DNA of 64,000 nucleotides from Cytidiella melzeri (lineage: Eukaryota; Basidiomycota; Agaricomycetes; Polyporales; Irpicaceae). The notes under the pieces were generated by a model. That model was given only the letters and a program-made list of their open reading frames with translations. It was not told where the DNA came from and did no database searches. The position numbers and the translations under genes were made by a program. Positions 45,502 to 57,251 of the stretch are shown here, piece by piece. The DNA is taken from the NCBI GenBank assembly GCA_022592445.1, contig JABYQR010000049.1:62001-126000 (forward strand), read 5' to 3'. Position 1 is the first letter of the stretch. Each line of letters starts with the position of its first letter.

Positions 45502-46163
45502 TCATAATTGCATGGCAGTTGGCGATGGCTCAGGTGACGTAGAGGAGCGTTGTTGGGTGTTAGGGACGATGCGATACGGGTGCACGCGAGCACCTTTCGC
45601 AATGCGCATCCGCGGGTGGCGTAGATATTCAACAGCTGGCCCGACAAGCAGGAGCGCTTGGTTGCGTCTCGATTTCGGTTTTGATGGTGATATGGATGCG
45701 TTCGTGCGTGAAAGGCTCGAGATGTTGGGTACGTGTGGTTGAGCGGGTGGCACGACGACAAAGGCGTTGGCCTTGTCGAACGATGTCAAGACGAGGCTGA
45801 AAGTGTTCGTAGATACACGACCAGGTGGAGGTGTTATGGAGTCACGGCTGAAAACCGGTGACGAGTTGGGCGGATATTCCGTCGCTGACGTGGAGGTCGT
45901 GCAAGATGAAGTCGTAGATGAGATTGAGCTCTGGCGAGCCCGGTGCCAATGCATGAAATCTTTAGGCATAGGAGTCTGCTAACGACAGTGTCATAGATCA
46001 ATAAATCGTTCTTCGCGGGAAGGCTATGACTTACGGGTGAATCGTCAGCTTCCCGTGAGGAGTAGTCATCATTCTCAAGCATAGTCGGTAGACCAAGAGT
46101 ATGGAGGGGAGGAAGCATTGGGCGGATTATGGAAGAAGGCACGCGAGCGTTGTTGGAGGACAT
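45502..46163 (-). CDS. Hypothetical Ser/Pro-rich protein, about 200 aa
   Basis: Two exons: 46163 to about 46036, then about 45979-45502, joined in phase 0 (donor CCC|GTAAGT). The protein starts MSSNNARVPSSIIRPMLPPL, then MLENDDYSSREADDSP and MPKDFMHWHRARQSS, a Ser/Thr-rich stretch, a hydrophobic strand pair (FSLVLTSFDKANAFVVVPP) and a basic end (SPSKPKSRRNQALLLVGPA). No known domain is recognised. The PPLHTLGLP-like start and the conserved-looking middle suggest a small regulatory protein, without more evidence. Confidence 0.5.
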
Positions 46164-46800
46164 TCTGTGGGGTCGAGGTGCGACGAGTTGGGTATGTGAA
46201 TAGTCAAGAAAATATCACGGATATTGTAGTCCTGCTGCGGTTATAAGGGCCTGCCTTTAGTATCTGAAGGAAAGGGTATCGGAGGAAGAGGAAAGTGGGG
46301 CAGAAGGGAGTGGAGGGGGATAGAGATTGACCGCAGTTGCTGTGCACGATTTATAACAAAGAGAATACAGACTGTGAGCACAGTGTAGACATTGTTCACA
46401 ACTTGCCAAGACCCTCAGCAGAAGCCATGGGCAGGGTTCAATGAGACGAGGCCGTCGTATTTTCCAGATAAATTCCTTTGTTCTGAGCGACAGTGTGCGG
46501 ATGGACAATGACAAGGTCACCATGTTTGTACTTGTTGTCTATCATTACCTCGGCCGCTCAGTGACCACCGCTGTTCGTTTCTCATATTCTACTAGCTCTC
46601 TGAACATTCTGGTCTGCAGATACCTTGACAGACATCTAGTCTGGCAAAGCCCAACCTGAAAGTAGCTACGCCCTGGGCGCTCGTGCATGCAAGGTTTTGT
46701 TTGCGCTTGTTTGGCCTGCACATCAATTATGCATGAAGTGTGCAGACCAACTTGAAACCTGCACTCCGAGTCGAACTACAGTTTTATTGTCCAGGTGGAA
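46164..46800. other. Divergent intergenic region
   Basis: 640 bp between a minus-strand gene and RPC19 (plus). Both promoters should lie here. No gene, repeat or strong motif was recognised. Confidence 0.4.
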
Positions 46801-47402
46801 ATGAGTGAGGCTCCACCCAAAATCCAGATTGTACGTATCTTGGGCATTGAGGCACTGGACTAGCTGACACTCTTCACAGCTCAAAGGCGCAGAAGCAGAC
46901 TTGTCTGCTGCCACTTACCAAATCTTCGATGAATCGCATACCATCGGCAACGCCTTGCGATGGATGCTCATGAAAAAGTGAGATTGTCAGCAAAGCTTCA
47001 ATGATTCTGTGGGGTTGTTGACGTCCAGTTTTGGTAGCCCAAAGGTGTCTTTCTGTGGATACAGGTTCGTGTCGCCAGTCGCCTTGAGACTCTTGTCATC
47101 TGCACGGGTCTTCACACAATGCGCACTCACGCTTTGTTACTTCGAGAATGCTGACTTCTGTGTTCAGTGCACCGCATCCCTCGGAAAACCACATTCATGT
47201 ACGAATCCAGATGTACGGTGAGTACTGCCTAAACCCGTGCCGATGTGACCTTGCTTATCGTAGACTGTCAGACAACCTCTCCTCCCTAGAAGCTCTATTG
47301 ACGGCACTTTCTAACTTGGATGAGTTGTGCGAGACGGTCGAGGTAACTTATAACGCAAGTCTCGCGAAAGATTCCTTCGAGCGCTGGGATGAAAAGACCT
47401 AG
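46801..47402 (+). CDS. RPC19: RNA polymerase I and III subunit AC19
   Basis: Five short exons. Joined, they read MSEAPPKIQI, then LKGAEADLSAATYQIFDESH, TIGNALRWMLMKK, NPKVSFCGYSAPHPSENHI, HVRIQMYDNLSSLEALLTAL and the helical end NLDELCETVEVTYNASLAKD. This is the RPB11-like alpha-type subunit that pairs with AC40 in the Pol I and Pol III assembly platform. The joins fall exactly at conserved positions (for example MYD/NLSS). About 130 residues, the family's usual size. Confidence 0.93.
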
Positions 47403-47632
47403 GGTAATGCACTACTAGTCAAATCTGCGACATTTGTACTACAATATATGCCTGTAACTCTTTTCAATGCTTATTCGTACTTTACCAGCCGAATTGTGAA
47501 GTAGCCAATGCCACCTTTCGGTCCAATGGCCGTGGGAGTTCACGGACGCCACAATGTCGATGAGTAGACGCTCAGTCTTGTCGACGACCACCGCGCAGTG
47601 CGGTACTATTCTGCCACTTTCTCCCCTGGCTA

Positions 47633-48956
47633 ATGTCGACAGCAGAAGATGAGACTAACCCCTACGAGCTTCTCGGGGTTGGCCTGGAGGCTACGGACGC
47701 CGAGATCAGGACGGCATACCGTCAACGTTCGCTAAAAGTCCATCCAGACAGGGTATGTTAGTTGATTTTAGTCCCACTCTTAAGGATTTGAGGATTCATG
47801 TCTTACAAACGCTTTTCACATCAGAACCCGAATAATTCAGATGCGGGTACGTGCTGTTGACTCACTTCATGCAGCCGTTGTCTGAGGTCGTCCACAGCCA
47901 GAAAGTTCCATGAGCTCAACCAAGCGTACGAGTTGCTGCTCGACCCGTTACGACGCATGGCGTTGGACGCGAAGCAACGTCTGAAAGATGCTCGAAAAGC
48001 TCGATACGCACAGTTTGACGCAAAACGTAAGACTATGGTAGATGACTTAGAGGAACGAGAACATGCCTTCAAGAAGGCCCGGTTGGAGAAGGAAGAAAAG
48101 CAGAAGCAGGTTTGGAGGGATAATGAGAAAATCATGGACGAGGGGCGAAGACTGAGGGAGGAGAGGGAGAAAGAGTTACAGAGAAGGGAAGAAGAGGCAC
48201 TACGTCAAGTACGTGAATCGCATATGGAGTTTGAACCTCCCGCGACAGGTATGAAGAGACCCGGTTTTGAACCAAAGTAGCATCTGACGCATTTTAGGAA
48301 CGCTGGACACTACAGTGAAGCTCAAGTGGACTTTGTCTTCCCGACCGACCTTGACATCATCAGAACAGCTAGGCGCACTACTAGCATCGTTCGGCGCGGT
48401 GGAAAGCTCTGACATTGTCTTATCGCTGAAGCCAGCCCCTCCGAAGAAAGCCAAGCGGGGTACAGCGCTCATTCCGTTCAAGCAAATAGGAGATGCGTTT
48501 GCCGCCGTGTGTTCTACAGGTAGTGCAGCCCGCGGCCTCCAAGACATTGACGTATCGTGGGCCGAAGGTAAAGAGCCTGAGCTGATCAGCTGGCTGAAAA
48601 AGATCGGAAAGCTCGGCGGCGATACAACATTCAAGTCTCCTCCTGATCCATCTGCTACTACGTCGGTTCACTCGATATCTCCTGGAACTGCAGCACCTAT
48701 TTCCTCGTCACCGTCTTCTCCATTTTCATCGTTTCCTTCTACCTTTGTAAGTGCCACTGGTCATATAGCGAACGTGACTACTGAATCCGCCTTCTACTAG
48801 CCGATTATCGATGACGGTGGCGCAGGCAAGCCGCCTGTCAGTTCCACAATCAAAGGCCTAGACTACGAATCGTTGACTTTGATGCGCCTTCGTCAAGCGG
48901 AGCGCGAGCGCCTGGAAAGAGAGATCAGAGAGCAAGAGGCTACGGAGGAGCAATGA
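47633..48956 (+). CDS. J-domain spliceosomal protein, DNAJC17/Cwf23-like
   Basis: From ATG 47633: J domain TNPYELLGVGLEATDAEIRT with the HPD motif in LKVHPDR, then ARKFHELNQAYELLLDPL. A long charged helix follows (REHAFKKARLEKEEKQKQ, EEREKELQRREEEALRQVRE), then an RRM-like domain (VKLKWTLSSRPTLTSSEQL, GTALIPFKQIGDAFAAVC, GLQDIDVSWAEG). The last exon after an intron near 48747-48801 gives SSTIKGLDYESLTLMRLRQA. J plus RRM is the DNAJC17 layout. Yeast Cwc23 and pombe Cwf23 belong here and act in spliceosome disassembly. It is convergent with the M28 peptidase, 250 bp away. Confidence 0.88.
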
Positions 48957-49208
48957 ACCTCAACACGAGCGTCGGTGCTACATGGTATTGTGGGTCATTC
49001 ATCGTATCATAACCTGATCATAATATGGCCGTTGCATAGAAAACACATCTACAATATCTTAGCATTTACAATGGATCGTTCAAGCTGCTTGTCGATTTTG
49101 GTGAGGCCAGCGAGCAATGTGTTCTACATTCGAACGAGCAAGGCAATTGTCTACAAAGGTACGTTGTGATTCAAGCATTTCCGTACTGCGTTGCTGAATT
49201 GATTAGGT

Positions 49209-50718
49209 CTAATCAGGGAGCGGGAAGGTAGCCGGACTTCGGTAGCCGTTCTTCCCTACAGCCCTCACAGCCATTATAGCGTTGTCCTTCGAAATGAGTA
49301 CCGTCGCCTTGGTTACAAGACCAACAGGAATCACGTTTGTCCAGAAGGGTTCTTCTGTCGGTCGCCAGACGATTTCGTACCCAGCGACAGCAGGAGAGGG
49401 ATCGAGGTCCCAGGAAAGCGTGCTATTGTTTGTCAGCACGGAAGTGTCCAGCTGAACGTTCGTGGGTGTGCCCGGAGCCTGGGCCAACGACCAGATGGCA
49501 GCACCATTTACTTTAGCTACGCGTGTGATAAAGTCAAAGTCGCAAAACTCGATGAGATCGCCGAACTGCTCTCCGTTTGAAGCAACGCGGACATCTTGAT
49601 GTTGGTGTGCGAAGTTCTCGTGTGGCTCAGTGAAGCGGGCTGCGGGGAAGCCCTGGTCGAGGAAAGGCTCGTGGTCACCACCCCGGAGGAATCGGTCTGC
49701 GCGGTACACAACGCGCACTAACAAAGCGTCGCGGGTGAGTAGTGATTGAAGTGCATGTGGCGTCGAGGCACTCACCACTCATCCCCGTAGCTGCATTCGA
49801 TGCAACGTCATGGGTATGTCGAGCAAGTTGCCGAGCTGGCGAATCGTTCTCTCCTCCGACAGATACTCGTTGTGAGATCTGGGCCGCCGTCTCAGTTGAC
49901 GGTATTCCTTGGGCGAAGAGTCGAATGCTGTTAGGATCGATGAATCCATCGTCTCCCTTTGGGCTACCGACGATATCATTCGTAAACATGCCCTGCACGT
50001 CCATTCCTGCGTCCTTCATCTGCTGTGCGAAGAACGTCGATCCAAATAGACCTTGCTCCTCTCCTGCAACAGCTCCCAGCATGATAGTTGCGCGCGGAGG
50101 CGGACGAGTTGCCATGATGCGAGCCAACTCCATGGCGACTGCGACACCACTAGCGTCGTCATCTGCTCCTGGAGCATCGTCCGTGAAGTTATCGATGCTT
50201 GTCACCCTGGAATCGTAGTGTCCGGTGATGATATAGACTCGGTTAGGTTCGTCGGTACCCTGGATAGTGGTGATGATGTTGCTGATGTTTACCGCAAACA
50301 GTATACTGCCGGTGGGCTGTTGGATATAGCTTGGTACTGTAACAGACACGTTGGTACCCTTGCGGGCTGCAGCCGCGAACCCTCGCATCTGCGACGCAAT
50401 CCAGTCACGAGCGGCGCCGATACCTCGCACAGGATCGGTCTGGCTCGACAATGTGTGGCGAGTGCCGAAGGATACAAGCTTGGTGATGATGGCTTCGACG
50501 CGGTTGGGATCGATTTGCGAGAGAATAACCTCTAAATCTTGTTGCACTGCCTGCGGCACTATTGCGTTGCCTGGGCCGGGAGGCCAGATGGCGTCGACCG
50601 CGCATTGGGAGGTGTCTGCCCTTGCAATTACCCCACCATCCGAAGCAGATGTGGTATCTGCACTGACAATTGAGGCCAATAGCCCCATGGCACCTACGAA
50701 GAGCTTGAGTAACATCAT
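49209..50718 (-). CDS. Secreted M28 family metallopeptidase
   Basis: Two exons from ATG 50718. Signal peptide LLKLFVGAMGLLASIVSADT, then a pro-region and the peptidase: GHYDSRVTS (first zinc His), DDAPGADDDASGVAVAMELA (bridging Asp), AGEEQGLFGS (catalytic Glu and Glu ligand), MFTNDIVGS (Asp ligand), and FTEPHENFAHQHQDV after the intron (last His). The C-terminal 100 residues look like a fibronectin-III-type beta domain (NSTLSWDLDPSPAVAGYEIV). N-glycosylation sites (NVSV, NISN, NFTD, NSTL) suit secretion. It is an extracellular aminopeptidase; specificity is not visible. Confidence 0.9.
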
Positions 50719-51273
50719 CTTGATAGAGAAGAGGCTGAGGCGGCCACGGAGCTGCGTCCTTTTGCTTTTATGTATCGCTCGTAGGAGTTTGTGTGGGGCT
50801 CAAATCAACCAAGAAACGTCAGTCGTTGGGAGAACGCGAGAACTTGGGTACAGTTCTCATGCGCTGTGCGGTCTAAAGACTGTGTCCCTCCAGTCGACGA
50901 TAACGCTGAGCATGTGGATTCTGATACGAGCAGGTATACTTCTGACCTGAAGTGTGGGATATTTCCCTCGCCATGTCTTGTTCCTGGCTTCTCTGCACAG
51001 TACCAAAAGCACCCCACCGCACGCCTTCGCTGTGGCCAGACTCCATACTGATATAGCCTGTTCATCTGACCACCCCAACCGTGGTCCGTGACCGGACAAC
51101 AGTTCGAACGTGTGGTTGCGTTGGCTGGCGTGAGAGGCCTGTTTGCATGGGCGGCAGGCTTTGACATCCGAATCGGGCAAGTGACCTGGAAGCGAACCTA
51201 CTGCGCAAATCACACGCGATGCAGGCGGAGACCAGTCTTGCTCTTTCCACGTCCTGATTATAGCATCCAGACT
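50719..51273. other. Divergent intergenic region, M28 peptidase / orphan gene
   Basis: 555 bp holding promoters for both genes. Open frames on both strands overlap and lack any signature. Confidence 0.4.
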
Positions 51274-51799
51274 ATGAACACCGAGTCTGAACTGCTTCCG
51301 ATGAACGAGTCGCGGACGTTGTTCTTGCATAAAGACGAAACTGGTGTTGAGCACCATCGTGCTGTGCAAGTCACAATTTCAGTCGATGACACTCAGTGAG
51401 GCGCTTTTTCTTCATAAATACAACTGTACACGCTGACTCTGCCATAGGAAACGCAACGTCGAAACAGCGATCATATACGCTCTTGCTCAAGAGGAAATAT
51501 CGGTCAGTGCATCGTTCTCCCGCGCATATAGTCGGCCCTCAGCGTGCTACAGGAGTTCGTTGCAAAGCTTGTCACCCTGCACTTGCGTCATCCCCTGCCA
51601 GAGTCTTTCGTTATAGAGGAACAGGACTACACGTTACTTGCATGTATGTATGCTCTGATGCCTTGAACTGTATCTCACGACATTGCGAACAGCTCGCAAA
51701 GAATGGCCATTCGGGAGAAGATGCTTTAGGGCAACATGGGGGACGGAACAGGTGGTACCTTTCGATGACAAGTGGAAGTTTGTGTTCAAAATGAAGTGA
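51274..51799 (+). CDS. Small orphan protein, about 124 aa, four exons
   Basis: Recognised only through splicing: exon 1 is 51274-51395; introns are 51396-51447, about 51509-51556 and about 51649-51690. All are GT-AG and keep frame. The protein starts MNTESELLPMNESRTLFLHK, continues VQVTISVDDTQKRNVETAII, then EFVAKLVTLHLRHPLPESFV and FGRRCFRATWGTEQVVPFDD, and ends WKFVFKMK. Composition is that of a folded domain, without signal peptide or membrane helix. No family was recognised. It could be a basidiomycete-specific cytosolic protein. Confidence 0.58.
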
Positions 51800-52430
51800 C
51801 TTGAGATTTTCAAGCCTTTGAAACATTTGTTAACGTCGTCAGTACTTGCTGCAGGACCACCACCGCATGAAGATATGTAGCTGAGTTTTCCGAACATACC
51901 TGTGCTTCTGCGGAGGGTAGCCCTCCTAGTCCAATCCTAAAGAGCTCCCCTCGTGCACACTGCACACTGCACACAGTGCACAGTGCACAGTGCAGGCTGC
52001 ATGAAATTGTTCGGGTTTAGCGTGGGCCCTCAGACCGCCGCGCAGGTCCGTACGCAGCGTCGCAGTCACATTGACGAGGCCGCGCCGCGCTTCACCCTCA
52101 AGGACGTCAAAAGCCATTGCTTGAGGCGTATTTTCTGCTCCTCGAGGCCACCACAACACTTGGACGACTGTTTGTACGGTTCCTGCAGCTGTTTACCTAC
52201 ACACACGCAGCACATCCCTTGAAGCAGCGAGCGCTGTCGTTGCTAATAGATTATATTTCAAGTAACATCATGGCAGTGGCGGTCCGCTCCCTTCTGTCAC
52301 ACGGGCCGGACACCCGTAATGGCCTTCGGACCTTGAGTCTGCAGCGAACACGACTTAAATAGCTACAGCCATGTAAGCCAAAACCCATCTCTCCATCTTT
52401 CCTTGCTACCTGAGCAGATACAGGTCTATT
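51800..52430. other. Intergenic region with a heptamer repeat
   Basis: 630 bp upstream of the L-fuconate dehydratase gene. It holds the TGCACA(C/G) array at 51954-51997 (listed separately). Around 52340 ATAGCTACAG-type sequence precedes the gene start. No coding frame holds together. Confidence 0.45.
51954..51997. repeat. Heptamer array TGCACAC / TGCACAG
   Basis: Three perfect TGCACAC units (51954-51974), a two-base AG spacer, two perfect TGCACAG units (51977-51990) and a degenerate TGCAGGC. The core TGCA is palindromic, and the two halves form an imperfect inverted repeat, so a hairpin is possible. Confidence 0.8.
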
Positions 52431-54243
52431 ATGTCGGTGACCATCACTGGTTTCGAAACGCATGGTGCGTTAGCTGCTCCTCATAACATTCACATGTGCT
52501 CACCCAGCTCTGATGTCCTAGACGTCCGTTTCCCCACCTCTTTGACGGGAGACGGAACAGATGCTATGAACACTGACTGCGACTACTCCTCGGCATATGT
52601 CACCCTGTTTACCTCCTCCGATCTTGTTGGACATGGCATGACCTTCACCATCGGCCGTGGCAACGACATCGTATGCTCTGCAATCAAGGAGGTAGCAGCG
52701 CGTTTGAATGGCAAGGCAGTCGAAGAGCTCTTCGCCAATATGGGAGATACATGGGAGTATCTCTGTGCAGATCCGCAACTGCGGTGGTACGTAGCCTCGA
52801 TTGATAACCAAGAATATATATAAACATCTCATCGTGCCCATAGGATCGGTCCTGAAAAGGGCGTCATTCACATTGCTCTCGGTGCTGTCAACAACGCGTT
52901 GTGGGACATGTTCGCGCGCTCTCGCGGAAAGCCTCTCTGGAAGTTGGTTGTAGATATGTCACCTGTGCGTAATCTTTCTTTATATTGCAAGCCCGTTATC
53001 TGATCAGGTCACTGGACACACAGGAGGAGCTGGTGAATGCAACCGCTTTCCGCTACATCTCCGATGCTATCACCAAGGAGGAAGCACTTGCAAGGCTCAA
53101 GGAGAAAGCAGCCTCCAAAGCCGAGCGCGAAGCCCATGTCCGCCAATCTGGTTACCCAGCATACGTTACCTCTGCAGGCTGGCTTGGGTATAGCGACGAC
53201 AAAGTTGCGAAGCTCACAAAGGAAGCTGTCGCAGCTGGATTCAATCACTTCAAGATGAAGGTTGGAGCCAATCGCGACTCTGATCTGAAGAGAGGCAAAA
53301 TCATCCGTTCCATCATCGACGATCCACAATGGCTTCCCGCCGGCCATGAACCAAAAGATCCGAATGGCCCTGACCTGATTGGCAAGAACGCTGGCCCCAC
53401 AGGAAGTGTATTGATGATCGATGCCAACCAAGTCTGGGATGTGCCGCAAGCCATCGAGTACGTTAAGAGCTTGGAGGAGATCAAGCCTTGGTATGTCGAG
53501 TTTTCAGCTGCATGATCATGCGCTGACAGGTTTGTTAGGTTTATCGAAGAACCAACCGCACCAGATGATATTCTCGGCCACGCTGCCATCCGCAAAGCAC
53601 TGAAGCCATACGGCATTGGCGTTGCTACCGGAGAGCATGCGCACAACCGTATGGTGTTCAAGCAGCTGCTGCAGGCAGAGGCTATTGACGTCTGCCAAAT
53701 CGACTCATGCCGTCTCGCCGGTGTCAGTGAAGTGCTGAGCGTTCTCTTGATGGCTGCAAAGTATGCGCCTGTTTTTGCTCGCTCATATTGCCGTCTTAAT
53801 GCTACATATGCAGGTTCGGTATTCCCGTATGTCCTCATGCCGGCGGCGTCGGTTTGTGCGAATACGTCATCCATCTCAGGTACGCCTTGCATTGTCAATG
53901 TCGCGGATAGTCGATGCATCTTGACTTCGATAGCATAATTGATTACATCGCTGTATCTGGCTCGATGGAACGCAACGTCCTCGAGTTTGTTGACCACTTG
54001 CACGAACACTTCTTGAACCCGTGCAGTATCAATCAAAATGGACGATATAACGTCCCAAGCAACCCTTCCGAGGGTTACAGGTGAGTAACCAATATGCAAG
54101 TTGAGTAGAGAGCGTCGCTGATAGGCCTCCTTGGCAGCATTGAGATGCACAAGACAAGCATCGAGCGCTTCGAGTGGCCTCATGGCTCTTATTGGGTGAA
54201 TGAGCACGCCGCTGCGAAAGCGAAGGGAGTGCAGGCACACTGA
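52431..54243 (+). CDS. L-fuconate dehydratase (enolase superfamily, ENOSF1-like)
   Basis: About eight exons from ATG 52431. The N-terminal cap reads [19 protein letters not shown] and [19 protein letters not shown]. The barrel has the acid/base Lys motif [11 protein letters not shown], metal ligands in [20 protein letters not shown] and [11 protein letters not shown], and the His of [15 protein letters not shown]. It ends [19 protein letters not shown]. These match L-fuconate dehydratases, which remove water from L-fuconate in L-fucose breakdown. Other acid-sugar dehydratases of this superfamily lack the long insertion with [19 protein letters not shown]. The first intron starts right after GFETH. 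Confidence 0.93.
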
Positions 54244-54394
54244 GCAGATCAGATGGTAAAGTATACGGAACATACTTACATGATCTTCATTGTGCCGTCG
54301 TACGATCCTTGTTCTAAGTATGTACAGTGGGGATCAATTCAGATACACAACTTCCAAAAATTACCTAACACTACAGGATTTTGCGATTCAATAT

Positions 54395-55926
54395 TCAATC
54401 ATCATGTGAGCCATCGATACTCAGTGCGCGCCTCAGGTTCTCTTCCTCTCGCTCTTTCGCCCGCTTCCTGTCCACCTTCAACCTGTCCAACCCAGCCTGG
54501 ATGCTCTTCATGTGAACCTCGGGAGGTACGCCCTCACCAATCAATTCCGGTTTGGCCACCCTCTCTCTCAAGTCCTCCATATCCTCGCTCATAGAATCCA
54601 AAGCCTGCAATGTCGCGACAACGTGTACCTGCGCCCTCATCCTCCAATCCCCAACTCGCTGCATGAGCCACATGTGATTGTTGACGCCTCGCAGCTTCTT
54701 TCTGTTCCCGCCAAGCTTTGTCCAGAGTTCAGCGAGCAATTCCTCCTTTTCATGCGACAGCGTTATGTTTTCGCGAGTAAGCAGCTCGTGTAACGTGATC
54801 AGCGATTGCTCGAGATTGTTTAGAAGAATAGCGGTTGCTTCCGCTTCAAGACGTATCCGCGAAATTTGCGTCTCCAACACGGACATGGCGTCCGCAAAGG
54901 TCTCTGCCACAATGACCTTAGTTGCGACTCCTTTGCTAATTGGCCATAGAATGAGCCCGGTAAGAGACAGAGACGCTTTGGCTGCCTGGGCTTCTTGTAT
55001 GGTTTGCAAGGCATGCTCGTTGACGGCCGTGATACTATGTGAGTCGTTAGGAGAGAGCTACGAGCGCAGTCACTGGTTTCGCAAATTTACCTATCGACGG
55101 CACCACTAACTCGAGAGCTGAGCCTTTGCAGAGCTCTGCCCGTCTTCTTGGAGTCGTCTACGAAAGCCTCCAAATGTTCCGCCAACCTATCCCTCGACTT
55201 CAGGTTGCTAACCTTTACGAGCGTGACTAGGTCATTCGTGGCCATTTCTGCCTTCTTGATATCCAAAGAGAGTCCTGCACTCCCCACAGACTCGTCTAGA
55301 AGTTTCTCAAACGTCACACTTTCGACGTCAACAAGCTTCGGGTAGTCGGCCCATTTAGGTACTTTTGGTGCTGGAAGAGCTGTGTAGCAAAGGGGAGTCC
55401 GCGAAATGCCCGGTAACCAGCAAATGGGCGCAAAAGCCGTCCGGAACGCAGAAGAGATTTGTGTGAGGATGAGTGCAAGGATGTAAAAGAATAACAAGCC
55501 AGCTAGAGGCTTGCGGAGGAGATGAAGAGCAGTGCTGAATACGTCGAATAGGTAGTCCCAGGTGAAAGCTGCACCATCATGTATCCCTCGACGGACTCGA
55601 GCATTGTCAATGTTGATCAGGGGAGGGAGATCATCTTGAATGTTGCCTTTGCCCTTCGTTGACGTTAACTTGCGGGGTGACGGGCTCGGCTGGGCCAAGA
55701 AGATCTTCTTCCCGGGTGGTTTGCGTTTCCGCGAGAAACGCTGCGTTAAAGCTGGTGCGGGGGAAGCCTCCTTTGGATATGCAAGGTTGTACTCGGGCTC
55801 GTCCTCCCAGAGGACCTCCTCCACCTGCGGGGTCTCAGATAGTGCGGATCCAGTGCGAGGGTCTGCGAGCAGCTCGACATTGTCGATGTCGTTGTCGAGT
55901 AGGCCGTCGGACGTCGGTGCTCGCAT
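54395..55926 (-). CDS. Membrane-anchored coiled-coil protein, function unknown
   Basis: Two exons (55926 to about 55090, then about 55035-54395). The N-terminal 130 residues are disordered and end in basic patches (RFSRKRKPPGKK). A single membrane helix (KPLAGLLFFYILALILTQIS) and a Pro/Cys-rich loop follow, then some 300 residues of helices (FEKLLDESVGSAGLSLDIKK, LKSRDRLAEHLEAFVDDSKK, ALQTIQEAQAAKASLSL, AEATAILLNNLEQSLITLHE). A second hydrophobic patch (LSLTGLILWPISKGVATKV) may only touch the membrane. The end is highly charged (DRKRAKEREEENLRRAL). It looks like a nuclear-envelope or ER-type coiled-coil protein of basidiomycetes; no named family was recognised. It is divergent from BUD13. Confidence 0.6.
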
Positions 55927-56226
55927 GTCGTCGTGTGTCGAGTGGTGGAGGTTGAGATGAGAGATGTGCGGTAAGAAGAACGATATGTACTGTACAAGTT
56001 ATGTACTCATGTTTGACGCAAGGCGGAGTCCCCCAATTCACGGCAACTTCCGGACGCCCATAATAAGTATTGGATCCGCTGTAATTGACGATGCCATGAC
56101 TCTCTGCCGGTGCTCATCGCTATACATACCAAGGCTACCACGGCAGGCAAGTGGCTGCTACAGCCGCGATATGTGCTAGCACTTTACTCAACTGTCTCCT
56201 GTTGCAGATACACCCGAGCAGTCATC

Positions 56227-57251
56227 ATGACGAGCTCGATGCAGGCATACCTTGCCTCAAAGTACATGTCCGGACCCAAGGCCGACGCTATATTGGCCAA
56301 ATCAGGTGGGAAGAAAAAGAAACGCAAGGCTGCGGGCTCTACTCCCACAGGCTCTACCTTGATCAAGGACGAAGATATAGCAGACTGGGGTGCAGCACCT
56401 CAAGAGGCAGACGACGATGAGGGAGTGGACGCGGTGGTGGCGGAGGACCGTGGCTTCAAGAAGAGACAAAAGAAAGACGCAGAGTCCGGCTGGGAAACCG
56501 TTCGAGAACCAACGCCGCCCGCGCCTGAAGATGAACAGCCGCAAGTAGTTGACGAACCAACGCCGTTCACAGGTGGCCTCTTGACATCTGCGCAGCTCAA
56601 GAAGACGTTGCCGAAGAAGAATGCACAAAAGGTGGAGCTGACACAGGAGGAGATTAAGGCTGCCCAGGAGACAGTGTATCGAGATGCGTCGGGGCGGAAG
56701 TTGGATATGGCGGCTGAGCGCGCAGAGGCTGCGAGGCGCAAACGCGAGAGGGAAGAGAAGGAAGCTGCAAAAATGGAATGGGGTAAAGGACTAACGCAAA
56801 GAGATGAGGCGGAGCGGCGGCGGAAAGAACTTGAAGCTATGCGGGCAGCACCATTTGCGCGTACAAAAGATGATGCGGCCATGAACGAGGACATGAAGGC
56901 GGAGGAGCGGTGGAATGACCCAGCAGCCGCTTTTCTAACGGCAAGTACTTTGCTCTTGGAAGTAAGTTATGTTATGCTCAAGAGTCATTTTCATTCACTA
57001 GAAAAAGAGAAGTAAGGGCCTCAGAAAGCCGGAATACACCGGTCCCCCACCTCCGCCAAATCGTTTCGGCATTCGACCTGGTTACAGATGGGATGGCGTG
57101 GGCGAGTACCAATTTCTTATGTCTGCATATGTCATAGTGATTCAGTCCCTCAGACCGCGGCAACGGTTTCGAAAAGAAGTTCTTCCAGAGACAGAATGAG
57201 AGGAAGCGTCACGGCGCAGAAAGCCATGATTGGAGTGTTGAAGATATGTAA
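56227..57251 (+). CDS. BUD13: Pre-mRNA splicing factor BUD13 (RES complex)
   Basis: Exons 56227-56940, 57002-57101 and 57154-57251 give 303 residues. The start [20 protein letters not shown] matches the family N-terminus. The middle is charged ([32 protein letters not shown]). The conserved C-terminus reads [67 protein letters not shown] and [10 protein letters not shown]. Bud13 with Pml1 and Snu17 forms the RES complex, which helps the spliceosome use weak introns and retain unspliced RNA. Intron 2 (57102-57153) begins with GCGAGT and has no GT alternative in frame. Intron 1 can use GCAAGT (56941), GTACTT (56945) or GTAAGT (56962), all in frame. See findings. Confidence 0.94.
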
